NCBI GenBank assembly: GCA_036257595.1
Contig: DATAFF010000115.1
Span: 1 to 22,202 of the forward strand
DNA from: DATAFF01 sp036257595
GTDB lineage: Bacteria > Pseudomonadota > Alphaproteobacteria > Rhizobiales > Aestuariivirgaceae
Direction: 5' to 3'
DNA: 22,202 bases
Shown: positions 5,944-15,656 of the stretch, in pieces
How positions within the stretch are numbered: position 1 is the stretch's first letter
How the letters are laid out: each line of letters starts with the position of its first letter
Notes under the pieces: model-generated
What the model saw: only the letters and a program-made list of their open reading frames with translations
Database searches by the model: none
What the model was told of the DNA's origin: nothing
Program-made: the position numbers and the translations under genes

Positions 5944-7266
5944 ATGAGCAGCATGCCGCTCCGGCGGAATCTCACCGTCGATGATGCCATTGCCGAAGTG
6001 TCGGCCCGGCTCGCCCGAGAGAACCCTGCCAGTGCCCGGCGGCAGGAGGCGGCGGAAGCCCATATGCCGGGCGGCAACACCCGCACGCTGCTCTATTACC
6101 CGCCCTTTCCGATCGCCTTTGCCGGCGGGACGGGGGCGCGGCTCAAGGATCTCGACGGCCATGAGTATATCGATCTGGTGAGCGAGCAGAGCGCGGCGGT
6201 CTATGGCCACTCCGAGCCGAGGCTCATCGAGTGCATCGCCAGGGTGACGCGCGAGGGAATCAATCTCGGTGGACCGAACCGCTATGAGGCGGGGCTCGCC
6301 GCGGCTGTCACCCGGCGCTTCCCGATGATCGAGCAGGTGCGCTTTTGCAATTCGGGCACCGAAGCCAACATGTTCGCGCTGTCGACGGCCCGCGCTGCCA
6401 CCGGCCGCGACAAGGTGCTGGTGTTCGCCGGCGCCTATCATGGCGGGCTGTTGTGGTTTCCGGCCGGGCCCGGGCCGCTCAACGCGCCGGTGCCGGTGGT
6501 GATCGCGCCGTTCAACGACAGCGAGAAGACCTGCGCGCTGATCGAGGAGAACGCCGCGAGTCTGGCGGCGGTGCTGATCGAGCCGATGATGGGTGGCGGC
6601 GGCTGCCTGCCGGCATCACGCGAATTCCTGAGCGAGCTCAGGCGCGCCTGCGACCGCCATGGCATCGTCCTGATCTTCGATGAGGTGATGACGTCGCGCC
6701 TCGGGCCGCACGGGCTGCAGGAGACGCTCGGCGTGCGATCGGACCTCACGACGCTCGGCAAATATGTCGGCGGCGGCATGAGCATCGGTGCGTTTGGCGG
6801 ACGAGCGGCGTTGATGGCGCGGTTCGACCCGCGACGGCCCGATCATTGGAACCATGCCGGCACCTTCAACAACAATGTGCTGACCATGGCGGCGGGGATC
6901 GTCGGCCTGACCGAGGTGTTCACGCCGGAGGCGGCGGTGCAGCTCAACGACAAGGGCGAGCGGCTGCGCCAGCGCCTCAATGCGGCGGCTGAGCGCCGCG
7001 ACCTGCCGGTCACCGTCACCGGCATCGGGTCGCTGATGACCATTCATTTCTCGCGCGGACCCGTGACGACGCCGGCCGATGTGGCGCGTGCCAACCAGGC
7101 GCTGAAGCCCCTCCTCCATCTCGACCTGCTGCTGGATCACGTCTACATCGCACGGCGCGGCTATATCGCGCTGTCAATGCCGATCAGCGAGGCCGATCTC
7201 GATCAGGTGGTGGCGCGTTTCGAGGGATTCCTCGAACGCTGGGGTGCGTTGATCGGGCAAGAATAG
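5944..7266 (+). CDS. Class III aminotransferase, GSAM-like
   Basis: This 440-residue PLP enzyme of aminotransferase class III most resembles glutamate-1-semialdehyde 2,1-aminomutase. Motifs are MPGGNTRTLLYYPPFP (41-56), CNSGTEANMFALSTARAATG (135-154), AYHGG (164-168), IFDEVMTSR (244-252, Asp246 holds the PLP ring nitrogen) and LGKYVGGGMSIGAFGG with Schiff-base Lys273. Alphaproteobacteria normally make 5-aminolevulinate by ALA synthase, so HemL activity is unlikely and the substrate is open. ATG 5944 has GGAG six bases upstream, partly inside a hairpin. The stop is the first TAG of repeat copy C. No pathway partner is adjacent. Confidence 0.85.
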   Translation: MSSMPLRRNLTVDDAIAEVSARLARENPASARRQEAAEAHMPGGNTRTLLYYPPFPIAFAGGTGARLKDLDGHEYIDLVSEQSAAVYGHSEPRLIECIARVTREGINLGGPNRYEAGLAAAVTRRFPMIEQVRFCNSGTEANMFALSTARAATGRDKVLVFAGAYHGGLLWFPAGPGPLNAPVPVVIAPFNDSEKTCALIEENAASLAAVLIEPMMGGGGCLPASREFLSELRRACDRHGIVLIFDEVMTSRLGPHGLQETLGVRSDLTTLGKYVGGGMSIGAFGGRAALMARFDPRRPDHWNHAGTFNNNVLTMAAGIVGLTEVFTPEAAVQLNDKGERLRQRLNAAAERRDLPVTVTGIGSLMTIHFSRGPVTTPADVARANQALKPLLHLDLLLDHVYIARRGYIALSMPISEADLDQVVARFEGFLERWGALIGQE

Positions 7267-7344
7267 GCAGTCGGCATTAGGCAGTCGGCAGGGCGTCGAG
7301 CAAAGGTCATGGCCTATCTGCCTACTGCCTTTATCTACTGCCTG
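7264..7344. repeat. TAGGCAG inverted repeat, copy C
   Basis: The left arm is TAGGCAG, TCGGCAT, TAGGCAG, TCGGCAG (7264-7291). The right arm (about 7310-7344) holds CTGCCTACTGCC and CTACTGCCTGG on the plus strand. It lies between convergent genes and provides both stops: TAG of the aminotransferase at 7264-7266 and, on the minus strand, AGG CAG TAG ending the DUF882 gene at 7335-7337. Confidence 0.9.
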
Positions 7345-8771
7345 GTGAACAGCCCGAGGAACTGATCGATGGCGCTGAGCTTCGCCTTGGGCGGCGGGGC
7401 TGGCCCGGGATCGGTCAGGTCGCGCTTGCTATCGCGATTGACCTCGAGCATGTCGCCCTTGCCGGTGCCAGCCGAGGTCGGGCGGTCGCCGTCGCTGACG
7501 AGCGCTCCCGACATGGCGCTCAGCACGCGGGTGTGCGCCAGCTGGACAGCCGGCAGCTTCGCCGCGGTGAGCTGCGCCGGCGCCGCCACGTCAGGCCTGC
7601 CAAAGGGTTGCGGCGAGCCGTCGCGCCGCACCAACCGCGAGGCCGACATCAGGCTGGCGTGCCAGGTCACATCGGACGAGCCCTCGGTCAGCGGGCGAAT
7701 CATCGGCGCGTCCTTGGTGGAGGCGCTGATCAGCTCCATGGCAAAGCTGCCCTTGGCGGCGATGTTGGAGGTCAGGTCGCGCTCACCCACGAGATTGGCG
7801 TCGGCATTCACCGGGCCCAGGCTTTCCTGCATGGTCACGGGGCGCTCGGCGAAATTCGGCTTGTCGACCGGCGCCGAGGCCGGCTCGATCTGCATGTTGG
7901 CGGCCGCCAGCATCAACACCTCGATCGGCTTGGGCCGCGGCCGCGGGACGACCGGCGCAGGCGGCGTCTCGGCCTTGGCGACCGCCTTGGGGGCCGGCGT
8001 GTAGCTCTCGAAATCCTCCTCGCGGAGATCGGCGGAGCGGGCGCCGTTCTCGTCGTCATCGCCCTCATCCACAACCGGCGGAATGGCCGCGGCGGCCGAC
8101 TTCGGGGCGGTAGTGAATTTCGACTCGGCGGCAGCGACCTGGAAGCTCGTCGGGCCGAGCTTGCTGCGGGCGCCGACGGTGCGGGCATATTCGCCATAGA
8201 TCTGCGCCAGCTTGGTCGGGCTGATGCGCGGCCAGTGACGGACATGACCGTTATCGACGTGAATAAAGCCGCCGCCGCGCGCCGGATAGTAACCGACACC
8301 GCCGACCTGGCGGACCAGCGCGCTGTTGCGCACCCGCTCGAGCGGCACGTCGGGGAAATACAAGTCGACCGCTTTGCCGCTGATGTGCTGGCTCTGGCGG
8401 GCGACCTTGCGGCCAATCTTCTTCAGCATCGCATTGGTCTCGGCCGAGCGATAACCGCAGATGATGCGGATCGGCTGCTTGGATCCGAGATCCTCATGCA
8501 GCTCCCACATGAGGTCGATGGTCTCGGGCGCCATGGTGGTCGGACGATTCTTGCGCCAGTCGCGCAAGATATAGTTGATCTGCGCCATGGCGGAGGGGAT
8601 GTAGCGACCGTCCTTCTTGTAAGTGACCGTCAGCGATTCCCGGGTGTGCACATGATACAGGCTGATGGTGCGGACTTCGGCGGCTGCCTGGCCGATGGTA
8701 CTCAAACAGAGCATCGTGCCCGCAAAGAACACGGCGAAAGACCGGATAACGGTCGTCAGCAGATGCTTCAC
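7335..8771 (-). CDS. DUF882 (MepK-like) murein endopeptidase
   Basis: This 478-residue protein has a signal peptide (hydrophobic core FAVFFAGTMLCLSTIG, cleavage about residue 31) and a DUF882/peptidase M15-type domain at about 33-195. ICGYRSAETNAML (104-116), QHISGKAVDLYFPD (128-141) and GGFIHVDNGHVRHW (167-180) contain the likely zinc ligands His129, Asp136 and His171. E. coli MepK of this family cuts the cross-links made by L,D-transpeptidases. Residues 200-478 are a Pro/Ala-rich, weakly conserved tail not found in short family members. The start is GTG at 8771 after GGGGAAAG. The C-terminus (TRQ, stop) is written by repeat copy C. It lies 241 bases downstream of the L,D-transpeptidase gene, on the same strand. 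Confidence 0.87.
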   Translation of the reverse strand: MKHLLTTVIRSFAVFFAGTMLCLSTIGQAAAEVRTISLYHVHTRESLTVTYKKDGRYIPSAMAQINYILRDWRKNRPTTMAPETIDLMWELHEDLGSKQPIRIICGYRSAETNAMLKKIGRKVARQSQHISGKAVDLYFPDVPLERVRNSALVRQVGGVGYYPARGGGFIHVDNGHVRHWPRISPTKLAQIYGEYARTVGARSKLGPTSFQVAAAESKFTTAPKSAAAAIPPVVDEGDDDENGARSADLREEDFESYTPAPKAVAKAETPPAPVVPRPRPKPIEVLMLAAANMQIEPASAPVDKPNFAERPVTMQESLGPVNADANLVGERDLTSNIAAKGSFAMELISASTKDAPMIRPLTEGSSDVTWHASLMSASRLVRRDGSPQPFGRPDVAAPAQLTAAKLPAVQLAHTRVLSAMSGALVSDGDRPTSAGTGKGDMLEVNRDSKRDLTDPGPAPPPKAKLSAIDQFLGLFTRQ

Positions 8772-9012
8772 GCGTAACTTTCCCCGCTGTGGTGACGCAG
8801 ATAAGCGGCCACATTCACCCCTTGACCAAAACGGACCCGTGGTCAGACCCCGAACCCCAAATTAACCCCGAGGAAGCCCACGTCATCCAAAGGGTTACAT
8901 GGTTAGCGAGTTGTCCACAAGAATGCGGCTGCTATTGGGCAGCAGCAGGTCGAGCAATCATTAGAATTTTCCTGTTAATGTGATCTTAATGCCGCGCTTT
9001 CGGCGCGCCGGG
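8772..9012. other. Gene-free gap between endopeptidase and transpeptidase
   Basis: No coding region was seen. A 5-bp hairpin (8993-8997 with 9003-9007) lies just past the L,D-transpeptidase stop but lacks a T-run. TTGTCCACA at 8911-8919 differs by one base from a DnaA box. AT content is higher around 8950-8990. The promoter of the DUF882 gene should be here, but no convincing -35/-10 pair was found. Confidence 0.4.
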
Positions 9013-11280
9013 TCATCGCAACGCGACAGCCCCCTCGCCCAATGCCTTTTCGAGTTGTGCGTCGCGACCGTAAACATCGGGATACATGATGATTCGGCCC
9101 GACTCGTCCGGCCAAGCCGTGAAGTAGGCGAGGTGCACCGGCAGCTTGCGCGACAGCTTAACGGCCTGGTTGTCGCCCTGGTAAATCGCCTCCTCGATGC
9201 GTTCCGGCTCCCAGCCCAGCACCAGCTCGGCCAGCTCGCGCGGGTTCTGCACGCGAACGCAGCCATGGCTGAAGGCGCGGACCTTCTTTTCGAAGAGCGA
9301 GCGGGTTGGGGTGTCATGCATGTAGATGGCATGGCTGTTGGGGAACAGGAACTTGACCACGCCGAGAGCATTGTCGGCACCCGGTGGCTGGCGCACCGAC
9401 AATGGTACCTTGCTGCCATAGCGCCACCAGTCGACATAGCTCGAGCTGATCTCGCGACCGCGACCGTCGCGCACCTCGTAGCCGAGGCGGTCGAGATAGC
9501 TCGGATCGCGCCGCAGACGCGGCAGCATCTCCTTGATGATGATCGACTGCGGCACGCCCCAATAGGGATTGAACTCCACCGTCTCCATGACGTCGCTGAA
9601 CACCGCGGTCTGGGTATTGGGCTTGCCGACGATGACGCGGGTCTGCCAGATCGGCCGGTCGCGGTCGACCACCTGGAGCTCGAAGGCGGCCTGGTTGACC
9701 AGCACGTGGCGGGAGCCGAAATCGCGCGGCATCCAGCGCAGCCGCTCCATGCTGTAGAGAATGCGCGGCACCTGCTTCTGCTCGCCGGTGTCGTTGAGCC
9801 GGGCGATGGTGGCGTTGCCGAGAATGCCGTCGGCGCGCAGCCCCGACTGCTCCTGGAACCCGCGCAGCGCCTCGGCATCGGCCGCGGAGAAAAGGGTCGC
9901 ATCGGGGTCGCCGGCCATGTCACCGGTGGCGGCAGCGACCGCGCCGTCGGCGGTGCCGAAGCTCGGGCTGTGGGGATCGGCTGGCTCGCCGGCGGGATCG
10001 GTCGCCGACACTGCCTCGTCCTCGGGAGCATCGTCGGATGGCTGGTCGCCGGCCGCGAGCGGCGATATTTCGACGCCGTCATCGCCAAGGGCGTCGTCGC
10101 CCGGAAGGGTGAGGAGGCCAAGCCGGGCAAGACGCTTGCGGATCAGCGGCACGCGGTCGTCGCGCTGGCCTTCGCGAATGGTGGGCCCGGAGCCGATCGG
10201 CGGCAACTCGGCTTCTTCGTTGCCGGCACCCTGCATGGCCAAGGCGCGGCGGAAGGCGGCATAGGCCGGATGGACCGGGTGAAGCGAGGCGAGATAGCGT
10301 TCGGGCGTCGGGCTGGCAGCGAGCGCCGGGAGCGCGGTCTCGCCGGCGACGGTCGGCGGATTGAGGTCGTGGTAGCCGCTCAGGCGGTTGGGAATGATGC
10401 GGCCACCGGAGGCGTGCTGGGCATAGCGCAGCGCCGCGACGGTCAGCTGGATGTCGTAGCGGGTCAGCGTGCGCACCTTTTCGGAATCGGTCAGCTGATC
10501 GATATGGCCGACATCGGCGGCGACGGAGTAGTCCTTGGGATCGAGGCCGTCGCGCCCGGCGACAGTGAAATAATGCCGGAGCTTGCCGACCCGCTGATCG
10601 ACGCCGTCGCGATTCACCCAGATCGGCGTGAAGCCGCGGGCCTCGTAAAAGGCGAGCACCGCCTTGCGCTGCGCCGCGGTGGCACGGGCGCCCGAGGTGC
10701 CGTCGCGCAAGCGCTGCCACAGCGACTGCGCCATCGGGTCGTCGAGCTTCGGCGGATGGTCGGCACCGACCTTGGGATCGGTCACCTGAACCAGCGGCTC
10801 GGGCCGATAGGAGTAGATCTCGGCAATCTCGCCTTCGCCATCATCGGGACCGGAGATGTCCTCCTCCACGACCTCGCGGACCTGCGGGGTCTCGAACCAC
10901 CAGAAGCGCCGCGGCCGCTGGGGCCTTGCACGCCGCGGCTCGTCGCTGCCCCACAGGGTGCCGGGCTGCCGCTCCTGGCGACGCCAGCCGCGATCTTGAT
11001 TCTGGAACCAGCCGTTCTGACGGTAAGCCGGTGCCTGGCCGAAGCCGAAGGGCGTGAAAATGGTTCGGCGTTGCTGCTGCAGCGGGCGTCGCTGCTGTTG
11101 CGCGCGCTGACGATTGCGCCGATTGCCGTCCCAATTGTCGTCAGCAAAACCGCGGCCGAAGAAATTGAAGCGCTGCCCGGAATCCTGGGCCGATGCCGCG
11201 GGAATGCCGACGAGCGGAAACGCAAGCCACAGACACAGCCCGATCATCAATGTGACGACTATTCGACAGCAGCGCGGCAT
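9013..11280 (-). CDS. Large L,D-transpeptidase (YcbB/LdtD type)
   Basis: This 755-residue periplasmic enzyme makes 3-3 cross-links in peptidoglycan. The signal peptide ends at ASA (31). An Arg/Gln-rich stretch (52-127, with QQQRRPLQQQRR) follows, then a scaffold domain at about 200-360 (AFYEARGFTPIWVNRDG). A peptidoglycan-binding domain is split by an acidic insertion: halves 366-391 and 461-496 (FQEQSGLRADGILGNATIAR) around residues 394-460. The YkuD catalytic domain is at about 500-690, with His672 and nucleophile Cys674 in SHGCVRVQNP. ATG 11280 has GGGAGG six bases upstream; the frame is open to 11463 without family support. It lies 88 bases after the NtrC-type regulator gene. Its products are the bonds that the next gene's DUF882 enzyme is expected to cut. 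Confidence 0.92.
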   Translation of the reverse strand: MPRCCRIVVTLMIGLCLWLAFPLVGIPAASAQDSGQRFNFFGRGFADDNWDGNRRNRQRAQQQRRPLQQQRRTIFTPFGFGQAPAYRQNGWFQNQDRGWRRQERQPGTLWGSDEPRRARPQRPRRFWWFETPQVREVVEEDISGPDDGEGEIAEIYSYRPEPLVQVTDPKVGADHPPKLDDPMAQSLWQRLRDGTSGARATAAQRKAVLAFYEARGFTPIWVNRDGVDQRVGKLRHYFTVAGRDGLDPKDYSVAADVGHIDQLTDSEKVRTLTRYDIQLTVAALRYAQHASGGRIIPNRLSGYHDLNPPTVAGETALPALAASPTPERYLASLHPVHPAYAAFRRALAMQGAGNEEAELPPIGSGPTIREGQRDDRVPLIRKRLARLGLLTLPGDDALGDDGVEISPLAAGDQPSDDAPEDEAVSATDPAGEPADPHSPSFGTADGAVAAATGDMAGDPDATLFSAADAEALRGFQEQSGLRADGILGNATIARLNDTGEQKQVPRILYSMERLRWMPRDFGSRHVLVNQAAFELQVVDRDRPIWQTRVIVGKPNTQTAVFSDVMETVEFNPYWGVPQSIIIKEMLPRLRRDPSYLDRLGYEVRDGRGREISSSYVDWWRYGSKVPLSVRQPPGADNALGVVKFLFPNSHAIYMHDTPTRSLFEKKVRAFSHGCVRVQNPRELAELVLGWEPERIEEAIYQGDNQAVKLSRKLPVHLAYFTAWPDESGRIIMYPDVYGRDAQLEKALGEGAVALR

Positions 11281-11368
11281 TCTCTTCCTCCCGGCGCGGC
11301 AAACTAACGGACCACGCCCCCCATAACAACCCCGAGCAGCCATGAGCGTTCCAAATAGGTCGAGGCTG

Positions 11369-12874
<1,506 letters not shown>

Positions 12875-12952
12875 GGGAGTTCGCTTGCCTGTCAGAGCTG
12901 CCGTATCAATCGATCACGCCATCGAGCGAGGTCATGCAACCTCTGGCCCGCC

Positions 12953-12969
12953 CCACCGCCGTCCGGTGG
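12953..12969. other. Small palindrome between divergent genes
   Basis: CCACCG (12953-12958) and CGGTGG (12964-12969) are perfect inverted arms around five bases, in the 214-base gap between the divergent response-regulator and hisN genes. It could be an operator, perhaps for autoregulation. No sigma-54 promoter (GG-N10-GC type) was recognised nearby. Confidence 0.25.
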
Positions 12970-13018
12970 AGTCGACACTGGCAGCGATCGGTAAAGAGGC
13001 TGTTAATTTCGCGCCGTA

Positions 13019-13047
13019 TTGAAACAGTTCGATGTGCAAGCTAGAGC
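13019..13047 (+). promoter_or_regulatory. Possible hisN promoter
   Basis: TTGAAA (13019-13024), 17 bases, then TAGAGC (13042-13047). The -10 side reads GCTAGAGC, like the alphaproteobacterial housekeeping -10. It predicts a start of transcription near 13054, downstream of the ATG at 13032, which supports the later start codon for hisN. Confidence 0.35.
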
Positions 13048-13088
13048 ATGGGGTCGTTCGCAAGGTCATGCTTCAAGGATCCCGATCG

Positions 13089-13928
13089 ATGCTCCGGCGC
13101 GCCGAAAACACCGCACTGTCGCGTTTCATGCTGGCGCTTTGCGATGTCGCCGGCGCGGCAATCCTGCCGCATTTCCGCAACCTGCCAGGCATCGACAACA
13201 AGCTCGAAGACGGCTTCGACCCGGTCACCGAAGGCGATCGGGCCGCCGAGCGGGCGATTCGCGCAATGATCGAAGCGACCTATCCCGATGACGGGATTCT
13301 CGGCGAGGAGTATGGGCCAAAGCCGTCGCGGTCAGGACGGGTGTGGGTGCTCGACCCGATCGACGGCACGCGCGCCTTTGTCTGCGGGCTGCCGACCTGG
13401 ATGACGCTGATCGGACTGATCGAGGACGAGAAGGCGGTGATCGGAGCGGCGCATCAGGCCTTTGTCGGCGAGACCTTTCTTGGCAATGCCGAGGGCGCCT
13501 TTGCCTATCGCAAAGGCAAGCGGATCGCACGGTTGCGGGCGGCCGATGGCAGCACGCTCGCCCAGGCCCGTTGCGGCACCACCGGGCCGGCACGCTACAG
13601 CGCCGGCAGCAAGGAGCGGATCTATGCAGCCTTGCGGAGCCATGTGCGCGAGTTCCGCCATGACGCCGATGCCTATTTCTTTGCCATGGTGGCAGCGGGT
13701 CAGATGGAGATCGCGATCGACACCGGGCTTCAGACCTATGACATCGCGGCGCTCATTCCCATCATCACCGGCGCCGGCGGCTGCGTCACGAGCTGGAGCG
13801 GCGGCAGCGCGCTCGGGGGCGGCGACGTCGTCGCCTCGGCCGGGCCGGCGCTGCATGAGACGGTGCTGGCGATGCTGGCAGATTACGAGAGGGCGCCGGT
13901 GAAGGCGTCGAACGCGGCCCAGAACTGA
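13089..13928 (+). CDS. hisN: Histidinol-phosphatase (inositol monophosphatase family)
   Basis: This 279-residue phosphatase of the IMPase superfamily is closest in pattern to HisN, which dephosphorylates L-histidinol phosphate in histidine synthesis. The Mg-binding residues are present: Glu73/74 in GEEYG, Asp89 and Asp92 in WVLDPIDGTRAF (86-97), and Asp218 in TYDIAALIPIITGAGG. ATG 13089 has AAGGA nine bases upstream. Earlier in-frame ATGs at 13032 and 13068 lack a good site and add residues without family support. Other IMPase activities (inositol or PAP phosphatase) cannot be excluded. The last 46 bases, coding for the tail after AMLADYE, overlap the 3' end of the opposite alpha/beta hydrolase gene. 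Confidence 0.82.
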   Translation: MLRRAENTALSRFMLALCDVAGAAILPHFRNLPGIDNKLEDGFDPVTEGDRAAERAIRAMIEATYPDDGILGEEYGPKPSRSGRVWVLDPIDGTRAFVCGLPTWMTLIGLIEDEKAVIGAAHQAFVGETFLGNAEGAFAYRKGKRIARLRAADGSTLAQARCGTTGPARYSAGSKERIYAALRSHVREFRHDADAYFFAMVAAGQMEIAIDTGLQTYDIAALIPIITGAGGCVTSWSGGSALGGGDVVASAGPALHETVLAMLADYERAPVKASNAAQN

Positions 13929-14914
13929 ACGCGGAACTCGTCACGCTCCTGCAACAGCTCGTGGCGGGCGTGATCGACGACCACCGCCGCGACGCCGGGC
14001 ACGTGGCGGGCGAAGTCGCGCGAGGCCTCGGTCGACACGACGCGGTCGGCACCGGCGGCAACGATCAGCACCGGGGCGGTCAAGGGCCGCTCGCCCTTCA
14101 GCCGGTGAAGCTCGCGCATCGAGGAGAGTGCAGCATTGAGCCAGGCGATGGTCGGCGCGCCGATACTCAAGGCAGGCTCGGCCTCGATGATCCGGTGCGA
14201 GAGGGCAAAGCGGCGGCGGTCGCTGGTGAGCGTATTGCCCTCGAACTGGTCGAGCGCCAGCGCTTCCTTGCCACGGCCAGGGACAGCGATCCAGCCGAGT
14301 CCGGTCAAGATGAAGAAGGGCGCGATGAGTCTGACCATCCAGGGCGGCAGCGGCGTCGGCCCGAGCCCGAGAAACGGCGAGGACAGCACCGCGGCGCTGA
14401 ACCAGTGATGGCGGCGCAGGGCCCTGAGCAGGACCTGGCCGCCGGTGGAATGACCAATCGCATAGAAGGGGGGCGGACAATCGGGCAGCACGATTTCGCG
14501 GACGAAGGTCTCGAGGTCGATGTCGTAATGGCGAAAGCTGCGGATGTGACCGCGCCAGGGCTCGCGGAGCAGGCGGGCGGAGCCGCCCTGGCCGCGCCAG
14601 TCCAGCGTGGCGACGGTGTAGCCGCGGGCCCTGAGGTCGCGGACAGTCTCGAAATAGCGCTCGATGAACTCGCCGCGACCCTGGAGGATGCAGACGGTGC
14701 CCTTGGACAGGCTCGGCCCCGGCGCCACCGCGTAGCGCAGGGCCACGCGATCCGGCGTGACCAGACGGCCACAGCTCATGCCGGCCGGGATCTCGTTGCC
14801 GGGGACCGAGACGAGCTTGGGGGACAGAGATGCGACCGTGGCATCGCTGACAGGCGACAGGGCCGGTGCCGAACCCGGCAGCACGGCGCGCAACGCACCC
14901 TCGAGCGGCGGCAT
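13883..14914 (-). CDS. Alpha/beta hydrolase, lysophospholipase-like
   Basis: This 343-residue protein of the Hydrolase_4/serine aminopeptidase S33 group is often annotated as lysophospholipase L2 (PldB). The triad is visible: Ser156 in AIGHSTGG, Asp290 in VAAGADRVVS, His318 in DHARHELL. The sequence DWRGQGGSAR (105-114) is typical of monoacylglycerol lipase-like enzymes. There is no clear signal peptide. ATG 14914 comes one base after the stop of the upstream secreted-protein gene, which indicates coupled translation. A start at 14947 would overlap that gene and has no ribosome site. Substrate unknown; a membrane lipid or acyl ester is likely. Its 3' end overlaps hisN by 46 bases. Confidence 0.85.
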   Translation of the reverse strand: MPPLEGALRAVLPGSAPALSPVSDATVASLSPKLVSVPGNEIPAGMSCGRLVTPDRVALRYAVAPGPSLSKGTVCILQGRGEFIERYFETVRDLRARGYTVATLDWRGQGGSARLLREPWRGHIRSFRHYDIDLETFVREIVLPDCPPPFYAIGHSTGGQVLLRALRRHHWFSAAVLSSPFLGLGPTPLPPWMVRLIAPFFILTGLGWIAVPGRGKEALALDQFEGNTLTSDRRRFALSHRIIEAEPALSIGAPTIAWLNAALSSMRELHRLKGERPLTAPVLIVAAGADRVVSTEASRDFARHVPGVAAVVVDHARHELLQERDEFRVQFWAAFDAFTGALS

Positions 14915-14915
14915 G

Positions 14916-15503
14916 CTACTGGCGCCTGACCTCCGCCAGCTCGCCATTGGCCGCCACGATCTTGATCAGGAAGTTCTTGCCGTCCCGGGTGGCGCTGAAG
15001 CCATAAGTCTTGCCCGAACAGCTGTCCGCCTTGATGTCCTTGAAACCGTATTCGGCAACGATGCCGCGGGCCTTGTCGCAGCTCACCGTCCCCTGCCCCG
15101 GCGGGGCTTCGTCGGTGCTGCCGGTGGTCACCTCTTCGCTTTCACCGCCAAGCGCTGCGGTGGCGGATTTCGGCTTCCTCGGCGACATCGGCTGGGCGGC
15201 CGGCGGTTTCTTGCCGGGCTCGGCCTCGATCGCCTCATCGAGGCCCGGCGGCTGGTAGGCTTGGCGCTGGCGCGGGGGACGATCGGCCGGCGCCGGCTCG
15301 GCGTAGGGATCCTCATATTGGCGAGCCGGCGGGTAAGGAGGAGGAGGCGGGGGCGGCGGGAAAGCGCCCCAGGTCATGCCGTCATAATGGCCATAATTGC
15401 CGTAGAACCAGTGGCTGTTCTGGGCCGAGCCTTCGGCAGAGACAAGGCCGAGAAGCAGCGCCGCGCCCCCTGCAGCCGTCAGTAATCTCGAGGTCTTTCG
15501 CAT
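14916..15503 (-). CDS. Secreted Pro-rich protein with two-Cys PepSY-like domain
   Basis: This 195-residue protein has a signal peptide (hydrophobic AAGGAALLLGLVSA, cleavage about residue 27) and a middle region that is strongly proline-rich, with eight Pro in a row near residue 49, followed by DPYAEPAPADRPPRQR. The C-terminal domain is about 55 residues, from SCDKARGIVAEYGF to FLIKIVAANGELAEV, with a beta-rich, PepSY-like pattern. Two cysteines lie 20 residues apart and probably pair. This domain aligns without gaps to that of the next upstream gene (15657-16010). ATG 15503 has GGAG seven bases upstream. It is followed after one base by the hydrolase gene. Function unknown; it likely acts in the periplasm. 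Confidence 0.78.
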   Translation of the reverse strand: MRKTSRLLTAAGGAALLLGLVSAEGSAQNSHWFYGNYGHYDGMTWGAFPPPPPPPPYPPARQYEDPYAEPAPADRPPRQRQAYQPPGLDEAIEAEPGKKPPAAQPMSPRKPKSATAALGGESEEVTTGSTDEAPPGQGTVSCDKARGIVAEYGFKDIKADSCSGKTYGFSATRDGKNFLIKIVAANGELAEVRRQ

Positions 15504-15607
15504 GACGAAGCTCCAGATCGCGCCATTCGCGGTCGAGGGCTTGACGCCCCGCCGGCCTGGAATCGCTCACCTTTACGGTTAGTTCGGATTTGAGGCGAGA
15601 TCACGGC

Positions 15608-15627
15608 CTCGCGGGTACTCGCGGGTA
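15608..15627. repeat. Direct 10-bp repeat
   Basis: CTCGCGGGTA occurs twice head to tail in the 153-base gap between the two related secreted-protein genes. It could be a slippage product or a pair of regulator half-sites. Nothing else was recognised in this gap. Confidence 0.45.
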
Positions 15628-15656
15628 ATTGCGCCGCCTGCCGACCATCGAGGGCG

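Noticed and set aside
8911..8919. DnaA-box-like TTGTCCACA
   Set aside because: It is a single site one base off consensus, with no cluster, no AT-rich unwinding stretch of note and no origin-linked genes nearby.
8980..11307. Very long open frame on the plus strand opposite the L,D-transpeptidase
   Set aside because: It is antisense to a gene with clear domains, has no recognisable domain, and its composition (runs of Arg, Gly, Ala, His and Asp) is that of a high-GC shadow frame.
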